A stretch of 64,000 nucleotides of DNA from an uncultured Schlesneria sp. (GCA_903871875.1 CAIQIR010000127.1:42890-106889); one strand, 5' to 3'. Positions 53,120 through 61,594 are shown, numbered from the stretch's first letter. Notes: a model not told the origin generated them from the sequence alone. Made by a program: numbers and translations.

Positions 53120-54016
53120 CTAGAATCTCGCCTGTCGTTGGGAAAGGTATTCGACCAACGCGCGATCAAAGGGCATGCTGGTATCGAGCGGCGCATAGTC
53201 GACGCCCATGCCCAGGCAGTCTCGTCGGAAGCGGTCGCGCAGCTCGCGCACGGCTTCGATATAGTCCCCGCGAATTCCGGTGGCATCCACAATCAGTCGT
53301 TCGCCCGATTCAGGATCTTCGAAATCGGAAAGACGGTCGAAGGGAAAGTTGACCTCGGCTTCGTCCAGCACGTGAAAGACGATGACGTCGTGACCGCGAT
53401 GACGCAACATTCTCAACGCATCAATGACCGGTTGCGGTTCGCACAGCAAATCGGAAAAGACCATGAACAGACTGCGTTGACGAATCATTGCCGCGATGCG
53501 ACGCAGATTGCCTGCCACATCCGTCTGCCCCGCGGGGCGGGCTTTCGAGAGGAGTGCCAGGATATTTCCGAGCTGGCTGCGTTTGCTGCGAGCCGGCAGG
53601 CAAGCCCGCAGTTTCTCGTCGAACGTCATCAGGCCCACGGGATCCTGTTGGTGGATCATCAGGTAGCCCAGTGCGGCGGCCAGACAAATACAATAGTCGA
53701 ACTTGCTTAATTCCTGCCGATAGGTGTAGGCCATGCTTTCGGACAGATCCATCAGCAAATAGCCCGAGATGTTCGTTTCGGCCTGATACTTCTTGACATA
53801 GAAGCGGTCGGTCTTGGCGAAGACCAGCCAATCGATATCTTTGGGATCATCTCCCTGGGAATAGCGGCGATGCTCACTGAATTCGACGCTGAAGCCATGG
53901 AACGGACTGGCGTGGAGACCTGTTAGAAATCCCTCGACGATGAACCGCGCTCGCAGGTCCAGTCTGGCCACATTGCGAATGACCGATGGCTTCAAATATT
54001 GCTCAGCACCGGTCAT
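53120..54016 (-). CDS. DUF58 domain-containing protein, second copy
   Basis: 298 aa. Same family as the protein encoded at 44428-45339 but clearly divergent: VEFSEHRRYSQGDDPKDIDW (residues 44-63) replaces YTAGDEIRLIDWKVYARRD, and LMDLSESM (88-95) keeps the DxSxS pattern. The C-terminal half (MLRHRGHDVIVFHVLDEAEV) is well conserved between the two. No moxR gene lies next to it, so it may use the ATPase encoded at 45.4-46.5 kb or another one elsewhere. GAAG lies before the ATG. Confidence 0.9.
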   Translation of the reverse strand: MTGAEQYLKPSVIRNVARLDLRARFIVEGFLTGLHASPFHGFSVEFSEHRRYSQGDDPKDIDWLVFAKTDRFYVKKYQAETNISGYLLMDLSESMAYTYRQELSKFDYCICLAAALGYLMIHQQDPVGLMTFDEKLRACLPARSKRSQLGNILALLSKARPAGQTDVAGNLRRIAAMIRQRSLFMVFSDLLCEPQPVIDALRMLRHRGHDVIVFHVLDEAEVNFPFDRLSDFEDPESGERLIVDATGIRGDYIEAVRELRDRFRRDCLGMGVDYAPLDTSMPFDRALVEYLSQRQARF

Positions 54017-54171
54017 GGCAACTTCTTCGCGGAAACGGATGATCGCGGACTACTGCGGCCTTTGCAGGTGGTGTTTGGCGATTGCCACCACTCCCGCATT
54101 GAACGTCGCACTTCGAACCCACGATACCAGTTCAACCGCGATCCGCGAAAGGGAAGCGATCAAGCGCAGCG

Positions 54172-54207
54172 GCGTCAGGGGTCACCCTGGAGGATCACCC
54201 CTGACGC
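54172..54207 (-). terminator. hairpin after the 113-aa hypothetical gene
   Basis: Inverted repeat GCGTCAGGGGT (54172-54182) and ACCCCTGACGC (54197-54207), 11 bp perfect, 11 bases after the stop at 54218. No T-run on the minus strand; TTTGACG follows on the plus strand. Probable transcription end or mRNA-stabilising stem. Confidence 0.55.
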
Positions 54208-54217
54208 TTTGACGTCG

Positions 54218-54559
54218 CTACTTCAGTTCCTTCCAGACGGCGGCCGCATAATCCGAGTTCAGCCGTACGAATTGCGTCTGACGGACGTCCAGTGTCTGCG
54301 CGATTCCGCTGGGAGATTTCACAAACACGAAGGGCAAACAGATCGCCTTGATTTTCAGCGGCGTTCCCGTGTCAGGAGCTCGAAATTGGATCCGCACCGG
54401 TTCGTCCGGTGGGACGGAACTCGAATCGCAGCACCACATGAACGAGGGGAATTCGCGGACCACGTTCAAGATCGCCACGTATTCGTCGCAATTCAAATCT
54501 TCAGGGGCCACGCACGCCGCCAATCCGGGCGAGCGACCGTTCTCGCGAATTGTCTTCAT
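54218..54559 (-). CDS. 113-aa hypothetical protein
   Basis: Not recognised. Starting at the ATG at 54559 (GAAAGAAC upstream), the protein has N-terminal Arg/Gly residues, a Cys-containing segment (AACVAPEDLNCDEYVAILNV, FMWCCDSS), a central beta-like part (IQFRAPDTGTPLKIKAICLP) and a C-terminal NSDYAAAVWKELK helix. No signal peptide or membrane helix. The frame is open upstream to 54706 but that part reads as noise. A small cytosolic protein between the second DUF58 gene and the DUF1571 gene; supported mainly by codon usage, start site and a hairpin after the stop. Confidence 0.6.
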   Translation of the reverse strand: MKTIRENGRSPGLAACVAPEDLNCDEYVAILNVVREFPSFMWCCDSSSVPPDEPVRIQFRAPDTGTPLKIKAICLPFVFVKSPSGIAQTLDVRQTQFVRLNSDYAAAVWKELK

Positions 54560-54785
54560 GGCGTTCTTTCGATGGCAATGTAAGAGGTCGTGGGGGGACG
54601 ATCTGTCCAAGGCCTTCTGCGGGAAGGCCACCCAACGAGACGCACAAATCCACGACGAGGTTCGCGCGGGGCGCTTGGAACCGGTCATCGAAACAGAAAG
54701 TGCCACGAGAAATCGTTAGCACGCCGCCAAGAAGAATTCGACGGGAAACCGTCGGAACGCTACGGCAAATGGCCCGCCACAAATG

Positions 54786-54823
54786 CCAATCGGTTCGGTC
54801 GTGTTGACGACCGAACCGATTGG
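54786..54823 (-). terminator. perfect 17-bp inverted repeat after the DUF1571 gene
   Basis: CCAATCGGTTCGGTCGT (54786-54802), loop GTTG, and its exact complement (54807-54823). It lies 26 bases past the stop codon of the DUF1571 gene on the minus strand. No clear T-run follows in either direction, so termination is probable but not certain. Confidence 0.65.
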
Positions 54824-54848
54824 TAAAGCTTCCGGTGAACTGCCGCGA

Positions 54849-55829
54849 CTATTGTCGCTTGAACCGATATTCTTCGTTGGTGTGATCGAAATCGGCAGCG
54901 ATCAGGTTCGGGCGGAATTTGACATTCGCGTAGCTGTAAAATTCGATCAGCGTCGCCGCGTCGTGTTGTTCGGGATCCGCGGGGACTTCGCCGTTCAGCC
55001 AACCGAAGTTACGCGTGTAAATCGGAATCGACCATTCTTTGTCGATCAGCGAGATCGACTTACGATATTGATCGGACGTTTTTTGGTCTTTGTACTCCAT
55101 CAAAAAGGCGTGGCAAGGACGTCCGTCAAAGGTCTGATCGGCCAGCTTTTCGCACTTGGAAAATCGTTTCAGCTGAAGATCTTCCTGGTGGACTCGCAGC
55201 ATCAATTTGGCCAATTCGTGCAGTCCGGCCTTCGTGACCGGATATCGCGATTCGGCCATCGCCAGGCCGCTGCCCGGATCCAAGGCCACTGCGGGCAAGC
55301 GGGCTTTCCAGCCGCCGCCGTGAGCCGTCATGCGGCCGTCATTGGCCCCATCGACATACAGCACTTCGCGGCCCACTTCGCCGGTGGTCCATTTCAGATA
55401 GATGCTGAAGGGCGCATGCCGAACTTTCATTTCCATTTCCTGCTCGTCGAGCAGCTCGCCGTTAACCAGTTCCTGCTTCACGAACTGGGCCGTGTAATCT
55501 GGTGTCTTCGTCAGAAATTCCAACCCCTTTTCGATCAACTGCATTTTTAGGAGCAAATCTCTTTCGTGTTTTTGCTCGGGGGTCAAATCGGCTTGGACGA
55601 CTTCGGTCGTCTGCTGCGGCTGAGCGTTGGTCGCGGCCGCGGCCTCGGGCTTGGCCTGAACGATCACGAACGCGTGTTTGCTCGTCACGCGTCGAGCGAC
55701 ATCCGCGCCGGCCGGAGTCGGTGAACTTTCCAGATACAGGAACATCAGGGCAAACAGGGCAATGGAAAACGACATTCCGTTCGCTGTTTGTTGGGCATTA
55801 AATCGTCGGAACAAGCGCGGGAAACGCAT
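54849..55829 (-). CDS. DUF1571 domain protein, membrane-anchored
   Basis: 326 aa. N-terminal membrane segment (about residues 20-37, MSFSIALFALMFLYLESS), an Ala/Gln linker, then a periplasmic DUF1571 domain (from about residue 95: LIEKGLEFLTKTPDYTAQFV, MKVRHAPFSIYLKWTTGEVG, REVLYVDGANDGRMTAH). Members share a fold with outer-membrane lipoprotein-sorting factors. The family is typical of planctomycetes and its function is not known. The ATG at 55829 begins the natural MRFPRLFRR leader; the frame is open 30 codons further up. Followed by a perfect 17-bp inverted repeat. Confidence 0.83.
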   Translation of the reverse strand: MRFPRLFRRFNAQQTANGMSFSIALFALMFLYLESSPTPAGADVARRVTSKHAFVIVQAKPEAAAATNAQPQQTTEVVQADLTPEQKHERDLLLKMQLIEKGLEFLTKTPDYTAQFVKQELVNGELLDEQEMEMKVRHAPFSIYLKWTTGEVGREVLYVDGANDGRMTAHGGGWKARLPAVALDPGSGLAMAESRYPVTKAGLHELAKLMLRVHQEDLQLKRFSKCEKLADQTFDGRPCHAFLMEYKDQKTSDQYRKSISLIDKEWSIPIYTRNFGWLNGEVPADPEQHDAATLIEFYSYANVKFRPNLIAADFDHTNEEYRFKRQ

Positions 55830-56099
55830 CGTGCGGAACTCCGGGATGGCGGTGGTAACTTCGCTGAAGGCCATTTCCGATGGCAATTCCGTCCCTGGAA
55901 GTTCGGTCCGTGATTTCAACCTGGTGGCTGAAACGTTGCTCAGACTTGGTCCATCTGTGTTGTGATCCGAAGAACGATCGGCATTCTTTGCCGGCCGACG
56001 TCACAACTTCTAAGTGTCAGCGCGAAGGCGCTTTCTTGCGTGCGACAGGTCAGGCTTGAAAAACCGCTACATCAGTCCGACTTTCGTCAGGCGGAATAG

Positions 56100-57494
56100 T
56101 CAACCACCCGTTTCGAACTGCAGCCGTAACGCCAACTCCTTGACGGACGTCAGCGGGATTTCGTCCGCCTCGATGTCGCGGCGAGAACTGATAAAGACCG
56201 GGGCTTCCCGCAATTCCTGGCCCGGTGTGGGCAAGCGACCGTGACTGCCTTTGACCAGACGGGCATCCAGGCCAATCACATCCATGTAATAGCGGAATCC
56301 AAGAAATTTCTGGGCCAGTCGCCGGGCAATATGCAGTTTCGGAAACGACAACTGGGGATCGATGAACAGCTCTACGGGGTCGTAACCCGGTTTGCGATGG
56401 ATGTCGATCGTCCGGGCATAGTCCGGTGCCAGGCGATCATCGTCCCAGAAATAATAGGTGAACCAGGAATCGGCGGCCGAAATCACCACCAGCTCGCCCG
56501 CGCGCTCATGATCGATCCCAAATTGGCGCTGTTCACTGCGATTGAGCACCATGTCGACCCCGTCGGTCGTATTCAGCAGCAAGGTGATCGCTTTGATATC
56601 CTCGGAGCGCTGGACATACACGTGTGCCACCTGGTGATCGGCGACCGCGAAGGCGCGCGACGCGCCGCAATCGAGCGTCTCCCAACCCAGCGGTTCACGT
56701 CGCGTCGTCAAATACCCATGCCGCCGCAACACCCGATTGATATGGACCGGTCGGGAGACCGGTGTGATGGCATATTCCGAAACCACAATGATTTCGGCAC
56801 CGATTTCACGAGCGGCCTCAATACATTTGCCGGCTTCGGCGTCGACCAGGCGAATGTCGTTGGCAATCTGGGGATCGTTCGGGCCCAGTCGCTGCAATCC
56901 ATAATCCAGATGCGGCAGGTAGACCAGCGTCAGGCTGGGTTTGTGCTGTTTCATCACTTCGACCGAAGCTTCGGCGATCCAGCGCGAACTGGTGATGTTG
57001 GCCCCCGGCCCCCAAAAGCGAGTCAACGGAAAGACGCCCAGTTTGGCTTGCAGTTCGTCCCGCAGGCCTGCGGGCTGACTGTACGAGTCGAAGATTTTAC
57101 GACCATCGGCGGGATACGACGGTCGCGGCGTCATCGACCAGTCGACTTTGGCGTACATGTTGTACCACCAGAACATCTTGGCCGTGGTGTAACTGGCGTC
57201 ACGCCATAGCCCTTCGTCGTAGATACGGTCGCCTCGCACCAGCCGATTCGATTGTCGCCAAAACATGACTTCGGCCAGATCTCGAAAGTACCAGCCGTTG
57301 CCCACGATCCCGTGCTCGCTGGGCAGCATCCCGGTCAGGATCGTCGACTGGGCCGAACAGGTCACGGCCGGCAGGACCGTTCCCAGCGGGCGAGCGAATC
57401 CGTCATCGGCCAGTCGCTTCAGGTGAGGCGTATTCGCACCGAGCATTTCATGCGTCAGGCCAACCACATTGAGAATTAACAGGCGACGATGCAT
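56100..57494 (-). CDS. alkaline-phosphatase-superfamily phosphodiesterase/pyrophosphatase-like protein
   Basis: 464 aa, no signal peptide. N-terminal LILNVVGLTHEML (first metal Asp replaced by Asn at NVV), TPHLKRLADDGFARPLGTVL, and PAVTCSAQSTILTGMLPSEH with the nucleophile Thr and the PSEHGI(V)GN block typical of type I phosphodiesterase/nucleotide pyrophosphatases. Later ligands are seen in YLPHLDYGLQRLGP (Asp/His), VVSEYAITPVSRPVH and VADHQVAHVY. The usual first metal Asp and the SDHGM motif of NPPs are altered (Asn, SEYAI), so substrate or catalysis may differ. No obvious operon partner. Confidence 0.82.
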   Translation of the reverse strand: MHRRLLILNVVGLTHEMLGANTPHLKRLADDGFARPLGTVLPAVTCSAQSTILTGMLPSEHGIVGNGWYFRDLAEVMFWRQSNRLVRGDRIYDEGLWRDASYTTAKMFWWYNMYAKVDWSMTPRPSYPADGRKIFDSYSQPAGLRDELQAKLGVFPLTRFWGPGANITSSRWIAEASVEVMKQHKPSLTLVYLPHLDYGLQRLGPNDPQIANDIRLVDAEAGKCIEAAREIGAEIIVVSEYAITPVSRPVHINRVLRRHGYLTTRREPLGWETLDCGASRAFAVADHQVAHVYVQRSEDIKAITLLLNTTDGVDMVLNRSEQRQFGIDHERAGELVVISAADSWFTYYFWDDDRLAPDYARTIDIHRKPGYDPVELFIDPQLSFPKLHIARRLAQKFLGFRYYMDVIGLDARLVKGSHGRLPTPGQELREAPVFISSRRDIEADEIPLTSVKELALRLQFETGG

Positions 57495-57912
57495 TGAGGT
57501 ATCAACACCAGGAACGTTGAAAATCGATTTTCGAAAGGTTTACCGCATCCCGCCGACGCCAGCCAGTCCGCTGAGGTCGCTTCGGAACGTGACATTTCAG
57601 GTTGGGAGAGAGCGCTTCCACGATCATTGTGGCGTCCCGCGGGCCTTAATTCGTGACGTTTAACCCCTGCTTCAACGCGACGCGGAGGTGCGACCCGCAC
57701 TAGATCTCACGATCAGCGCGATCAAAGTGAATTTTTTGTAAGCAGTGACACTACCGGGACAGCCGTTTGTCGATCTCGACCGATAACTTGACCAGAGGCC
57801 GTCGGCGCGATCGGCCAAAACCACTGAGCGTGTGATTCAGCGGAACGAAGCTCTGCGCCGCCAGGCGGCCACAAACTGAGCCGCGAATCGCCCGTTTCAG
57901 GAGTTCACGGCC
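57495..57912. other. intergenic region between the phosphodiesterase-like gene and the Ser/Thr-rich gene
   Basis: 418 bases between divergent genes. No supported gene, repeat or structured element was found. CAGGAG at about 57898 is the ribosome-binding site of the gene that follows. Confidence 0.4.
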
Positions 57913-58470
57913 ATGTCCTCGATTTCCAGTCTGACCTCCAGCATCAGTCTCTATGCGACGAGCAGCAGCAACAGCAAAAATCCTCTGAAGCAGGATCTGC
58001 AAACGCTGCAGTCGTCGTTGCAATCAGGAAATCTCACGACCGCACAGACGGCATTGACAGCCGTACAGAAGGACCTCCAAAACAGTCCCTTGTTGTCCTC
58101 GAGCTCTACCAGCACGTCAGGTTTGACCAGCACAACCTCGACCAGCAATTCTTCTCCGGCCAATTCGATCCAGAGTGATCTGCAATCGATTCAATCGGCC
58201 ATTTCATCAGGTGATACCGCGACGGCGCAGAGTGCCTTTGCCAAGCTGAATTCGGATATTCAGAGTGCGACCACGCTCGCCCCCCAAGGCCATCATGGAC
58301 ATCACCATCACGGGGGCGGAGGTGGAGTCAGCGCCGCAACGAGCACCACCGATACCAGCTCGACCGATTCCACCAGTTCGACGTCCAGTTCGAGCGACAC
58401 GACCAGTTCGCTGCTCGATGCCTTGTCGACCGATGGGACGACCGGGACCACGGTGAATCAGCTGGCCTGA
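57913..58470 (+). CDS. Ser/Thr-rich protein with two helical repeats and a His-rich loop
   Basis: 185 aa, not in a named family. More than a third Ser/Thr. Two similar helical units are visible: LKQDLQTLQSSLQSGNLTTA from about residue 24 and IQSDLQSIQSAISSGDTATA from about residue 85. They are separated by a Ser/Thr linker and followed by a GHHGHHHHGGGGG stretch near residue 126 and a Ser/Thr/Asp tail. No signal peptide. CAGGAG lies 9 bases before the ATG. The two repeats with TAQTAL/TAQSAF look like short coiled-coil hairpins; the His run could bind metal. Function unknown. Confidence 0.75.
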   Translation: MSSISSLTSSISLYATSSSNSKNPLKQDLQTLQSSLQSGNLTTAQTALTAVQKDLQNSPLLSSSSTSTSGLTSTTSTSNSSPANSIQSDLQSIQSAISSGDTATAQSAFAKLNSDIQSATTLAPQGHHGHHHHGGGGGVSAATSTTDTSSTDSTSSTSSSSDTTSSLLDALSTDGTTGTTVNQLA

Positions 58471-58611
58471 CCCCGCGACATGGTATCGAGAATTGAAAAG
58501 AATTGCGGCGTGAACAGGCTCCAGTCCCTGTGATGGTCGTCTTCGCATCGGTACATTCAGGGCTATTCGTTTCCCTGCCGAGAAGAGACCACTCCTGGAG
58601 CAAGCAGACTA

Positions 58612-60096
58612 GTGAACGCCGACAATTCCTCCAGCATCCCTGTCGATGAACAAGATCATGGTTGCCTTCCTGCGTGGGATCGGGCGGATTTGCCCGAACC
58701 GTTGCCCTTCGGTCTGGTGAATCTGTTCAAAACGATTGGCCCCGGAGCCATCCTGCTGGCGGCGGCGATTGGCGGTGGCGAATGGATCGCCGGGCCGCTG
58801 GCCACGGTCAAATTTGGACGTGGCATTCTGTGGATCGCCACCGTCGCGGTCACGTTGCAGACAATCTTCAATCTCGAAGCCGTCCGCTACACGTTGTATA
58901 CGGGCGAGCCCATTTTGACGGGCTTCATGCGGTTGAATCCAGGACCGCGATTCTGGGCCTGGTTTTATATTCTGATCGGTGTGGCGCAGCTGGCGACACC
59001 GGCGCTGGCCGCGGCTTGTGGCGCCGTCTTGTTTGCGGCGATCGTCGGACGGACGCCGAATTCTCCGTACGAAGAAGCGATTCAGCACTGGATTGCCACC
59101 GGAGTCATCGTCTTTGCCGTGGTCTTGTTGCTCTCGGGCAAATCGATCGAACGAGTGCTGGAACGACTCTCGTGGGCCATGATCATTTTCATCTTTGGTT
59201 TTCTGATCACGGTGAACATCATCTTTGTGCCCTGGGCGGACTGGCGCACCACGATCGAGGGGTTCGCCGGGTTGCAGCCGACAAACGGCCATCTTGACAT
59301 CGTCTTGCTGGCGACATTTGCGGCGACAGCTGGTTCCGGCGGACTCGGGAATCTGGCCATCTCGAATTGGTTCCGCGACAAAGGATTTGGGATGGGATCA
59401 CTGTCGGGGGCCATCGGCAATGCCTTGACCGGCGATCATTCGGTCGTCAAGCCGATCGGCACGACCTTCCCGATCAATCCCGAAAATCTGCGTCGCTGGC
59501 GCACCTGGTGGCGTTACTCGCTACTCGATCAAGTGACTCTGTGGGCCTTTGGTTGCATCCTGGGGATGTTCCTGAACGTCAATCTGGCCGCCACGCTGAT
59601 TCCGCCCGACGTGCAACTGAAAGGCATGGGCGCCGGGACCTATCAGGCCCAATTCATGGCCGAAAAACTGTGGTCGGGCTTTTGGTATTTGGCCCTGCTG
59701 AACGGCTTCTGGATTTTGTTCTCGACCCATTTGGGCAACACCGACGTGCTGGTGCGTTTGGTCTCGGACATCAGTTGGGTCGCCTTTCCCAAGATCCGAA
59801 AATGGCCCATGAGTCGCCTGTATGCCGTGCTGCTGCTGGTTCTGACAAGTTGGGCCGTGTTTTCGGTGCGGTTTGGAACCGTGTTACAGCTCTTCGAAGT
59901 GCTGGGCATCGTGGCCTGCCCGATCATGGCGATCGCGTCCCTGCAGATCCTGCGCGTGAACACGCGATTTCTGCCGCCGGAACTACGTCCCTCGCTCTGG
60001 CGACGAGCCGGATTGGTCGCCTGTTCGTTGGCCTACGGCGGGTTTACGATCGCGCTGCTGGTGAAACTGGCTCGCGATTTCGGCTGGTTCGCCTGA
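58612..60096 (+). CDS. Nramp-fold membrane transporter lacking canonical metal-site motifs
   Basis: 494 aa with about 11 membrane helices, LeuT/APC-type Nramp topology. TM1 reads KTIGPGAILLAAAIGGGEW: the GPG start is typical of Nramp, but the metal-binding DPGN is replaced by GGGE. TM6 reads TAGSGGLGNLAISNWF instead of the MPHN motif. So both unwound segments that coordinate Mn/Fe are changed, and the substrate is probably not a standard divalent transition metal. Relatives with such changes are common in planctomycetes under the Nramp name. The start is GTG with GGAG about 11 bases upstream. It has no operon partner. Confidence 0.83.
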   Translation: MNADNSSSIPVDEQDHGCLPAWDRADLPEPLPFGLVNLFKTIGPGAILLAAAIGGGEWIAGPLATVKFGRGILWIATVAVTLQTIFNLEAVRYTLYTGEPILTGFMRLNPGPRFWAWFYILIGVAQLATPALAAACGAVLFAAIVGRTPNSPYEEAIQHWIATGVIVFAVVLLLSGKSIERVLERLSWAMIIFIFGFLITVNIIFVPWADWRTTIEGFAGLQPTNGHLDIVLLATFAATAGSGGLGNLAISNWFRDKGFGMGSLSGAIGNALTGDHSVVKPIGTTFPINPENLRRWRTWWRYSLLDQVTLWAFGCILGMFLNVNLAATLIPPDVQLKGMGAGTYQAQFMAEKLWSGFWYLALLNGFWILFSTHLGNTDVLVRLVSDISWVAFPKIRKWPMSRLYAVLLLVLTSWAVFSVRFGTVLQLFEVLGIVACPIMAIASLQILRVNTRFLPPELRPSLWRRAGLVACSLAYGGFTIALLVKLARDFGWFA

Positions 60097-60101
60097 GTTC
60101 G

Positions 60102-60135
60102 GGAAGACGGGAATTCGGAGTTGGAAACACAGAGT
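60102..60135 (+). repeat. 34-bp direct repeat, first copy
   Basis: The same 34 bases, beginning GGAAGACGGGAATTCGGAG and ending in CACAGAGT, occur at 63632-63665. The copy here starts 6 bases after the stop codon of the Nramp-fold gene; the other ends a small interrupted frame. Confidence 0.9.
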
Positions 60136-60163
60136 TTGAAACACAGAGCGGCTGTGTTTCAAA
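60135..60163 (+). terminator. hairpin downstream of the Nramp-fold gene
   Basis: Perfect 11-bp stem TTTGAAACACA (60135-60145) with TGTGTTTCAAA (60153-60163), loop of 7, followed by TCTTTCTTG. The stem is AT-rich, so it is only a moderate terminator candidate; it uses part of the CACAGAG repeat sequence. Confidence 0.5.
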
Positions 60164-60176
60164 TCTTTCTTGATAC

Positions 60177-60272
60177 CGCGGGTGGCCGCGATTGGCTGCT
60201 TCAGCCTATCGGGGCGGCGACAGCCGAAGGAGGTTTGCCAACGAGTGCGGCTCGATTCAAAATCATTTGATG
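60177..60272 (+). repeat. dispersed 90-bp repeat, copy A
   Basis: Ends in CAAAATCATTTGATG, as do copies B (61595-61690) and C (62958-63044). The core GGCGACAGCCGAAGGA is shared by all three, and the upstream GGCTGCTTCAGCCTATCGGG part by A and B. It is intergenic, with no gene of its own supported. Confidence 0.88.
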
Positions 60273-60515
60273 ATCGAGCAACGGACTGGAAATGGGGTTC
60301 CGCTGGCTGGCACGAGGAAGGCCGAACCGCTGGAGTGCCAATCGAATGGGGCGACTTCGATTAAACCTCTTGTGGCCAGAGCCACCCCGGCAGGCTCGAA
60401 AGCAGCCAACTGCGGCGACCCGTTTCCTCCAGGTCTTTTACCGTTGTGAATCGAATTGAATACTGACGAAGCGGTACATGGATCGACTGAGATCGAAAGT
60501 ATTGAAAAGAGAGTT

Positions 60516-61523
60516 ATGATGATTCGCCTCGCCCGAACAACGATAGGATTTGCCTGTTTGATTTCTCTGCTCCCTTTTGCTGGGGGCGAAGCTGCGGAGA
60601 ACGAACCCGCAAACGAGAACGCGAATGTCCGAATGCCAATTGAATACGACGGGACGATGATTGTCATCGTCTCGAAGAAAGGGGCTGCAGGTGTGCGGTT
60701 CCTCGATCCATTTGCGAAAGGAAACAAGACAGGAAATGGCGTCGTTGGTACTTCCTACGAATGGCGATACTTGGAACGCCAGCCAAATGCTCAGGAAACG
60801 ACTGGAAAAGGTCGAGTTTTCGCAAAACTTGCGGATGGTAAAGTTCAGCATGGTTCAAGCACGATTTCCTGTGAGCCGATCCAAGTCTCGTGGAATTCTT
60901 CGGATTCGAGGACATGCACGATTCAGTACGATGCCACTGAATTGGCTGTCTTTACTGTCGCCCCGGAATTTTTTGCGGACAGGAAGGATCCGAATATTCC
61001 GACCAAAGCGGTCGACTTGACCCGGTTCCTTTATGTCGATGAAGAGGCAAACGAGGAGCATCGTCAAGAGGTCTATGATGGTCCTGACACAAAGACTCGA
61101 CGGTACCGCCAAGACGTCGGTGGTCGAATTATCTATGGGAACTGCGTCATCGTCGCGCGCGATCCACACGGTGTTGCAACGTTCAAATTCGGCAAGACGT
61201 TTACGCGAAAGCCAGAAGCCGACGAGGTACTCGACGGAATCGGATACGAATTCACGTTCAGATCACACGACGGGAAAGTGTTCCAAGAGGGCAAGGACGA
61301 GGTCTATGAACGAACGAAGAATGGCAAATACGACCACGGCCGGTTGAATGTTGAAGCGGGCTCCATCCATTTCCAATGGTCTCGGGGCGGTGATGGATCT
61401 GGGTGGGTGTATTACGATCCCACGTGGATTCGTGTGTCCTATGGCGACCTGGATCACGCGAAAAACCTGCTCCGCGCGATAGCGAATGCCGATCCAACAC
61501 CAAACGCGGACAGCGTGAAATAG
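60516..61523 (+). CDS. secreted two-domain hypothetical protein flanked by repeats
   Basis: 335 aa, not recognised. Signal peptide (about residues 5-27, TTIGFACLISLLPFAGGEAA). Two similar beta-rich units follow: GTSYEWRYLERQPNAQETTG with KLADGKVQHGSSTISCEPIQ and VSWNSSD, and GIGYEFTFRSHDGKVFQEGK with RTKNGKYDHGRLNVEAGSIH and FQWSRGG, each ending in a Tyr-Asp-x-Thr strand. So it is an internal duplication, probably beta-sandwich domains. Start at ATG 60516 (or 60519), just after AAGAGAG. It lies between copies A and B of the dispersed repeat. Function unknown. Confidence 0.72.
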   Translation: MMIRLARTTIGFACLISLLPFAGGEAAENEPANENANVRMPIEYDGTMIVIVSKKGAAGVRFLDPFAKGNKTGNGVVGTSYEWRYLERQPNAQETTGKGRVFAKLADGKVQHGSSTISCEPIQVSWNSSDSRTCTIQYDATELAVFTVAPEFFADRKDPNIPTKAVDLTRFLYVDEEANEEHRQEVYDGPDTKTRRYRQDVGGRIIYGNCVIVARDPHGVATFKFGKTFTRKPEADEVLDGIGYEFTFRSHDGKVFQEGKDEVYERTKNGKYDHGRLNVEAGSIHFQWSRGGDGSGWVYYDPTWIRVSYGDLDHAKNLLRAIANADPTPNADSVK

Positions 61524-61594
61524 CCTCGCACGTTGAAGGGAAGCATGAAGACACCCACTTCCTTTCTCGCGGGTGGCCGCGGTCGGTGGCTTCG

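Larger units (their letters stand above)
60097..60515. other. repeat-bearing intergenic region after the Nramp-fold gene
   Basis: About 420 bases without a supported gene. It contains one copy of a 34-bp direct repeat, a hairpin, copy A of the dispersed 90-bp repeat, and at 60406-60422 a 17-base block (CCAACTGCGGCGACCCG) that recurs with one change after copy C at 63046-63062. Confidence 0.75.

Noticed and set aside
54590..55550. 255-codon plus-strand frame opposite the DUF1571 gene
   Set aside because: Phe/Arg/Gln-rich shadow frame; the minus-strand gene has a membrane anchor and the DUF1571 domain.
60170..60449. Short plus-strand frames crossing repeat copy A as possible small genes
   Set aside because: The same frames appear over copies B and C because of the repeat; no ribosome-binding site and no full-length conservation beyond the repeat.
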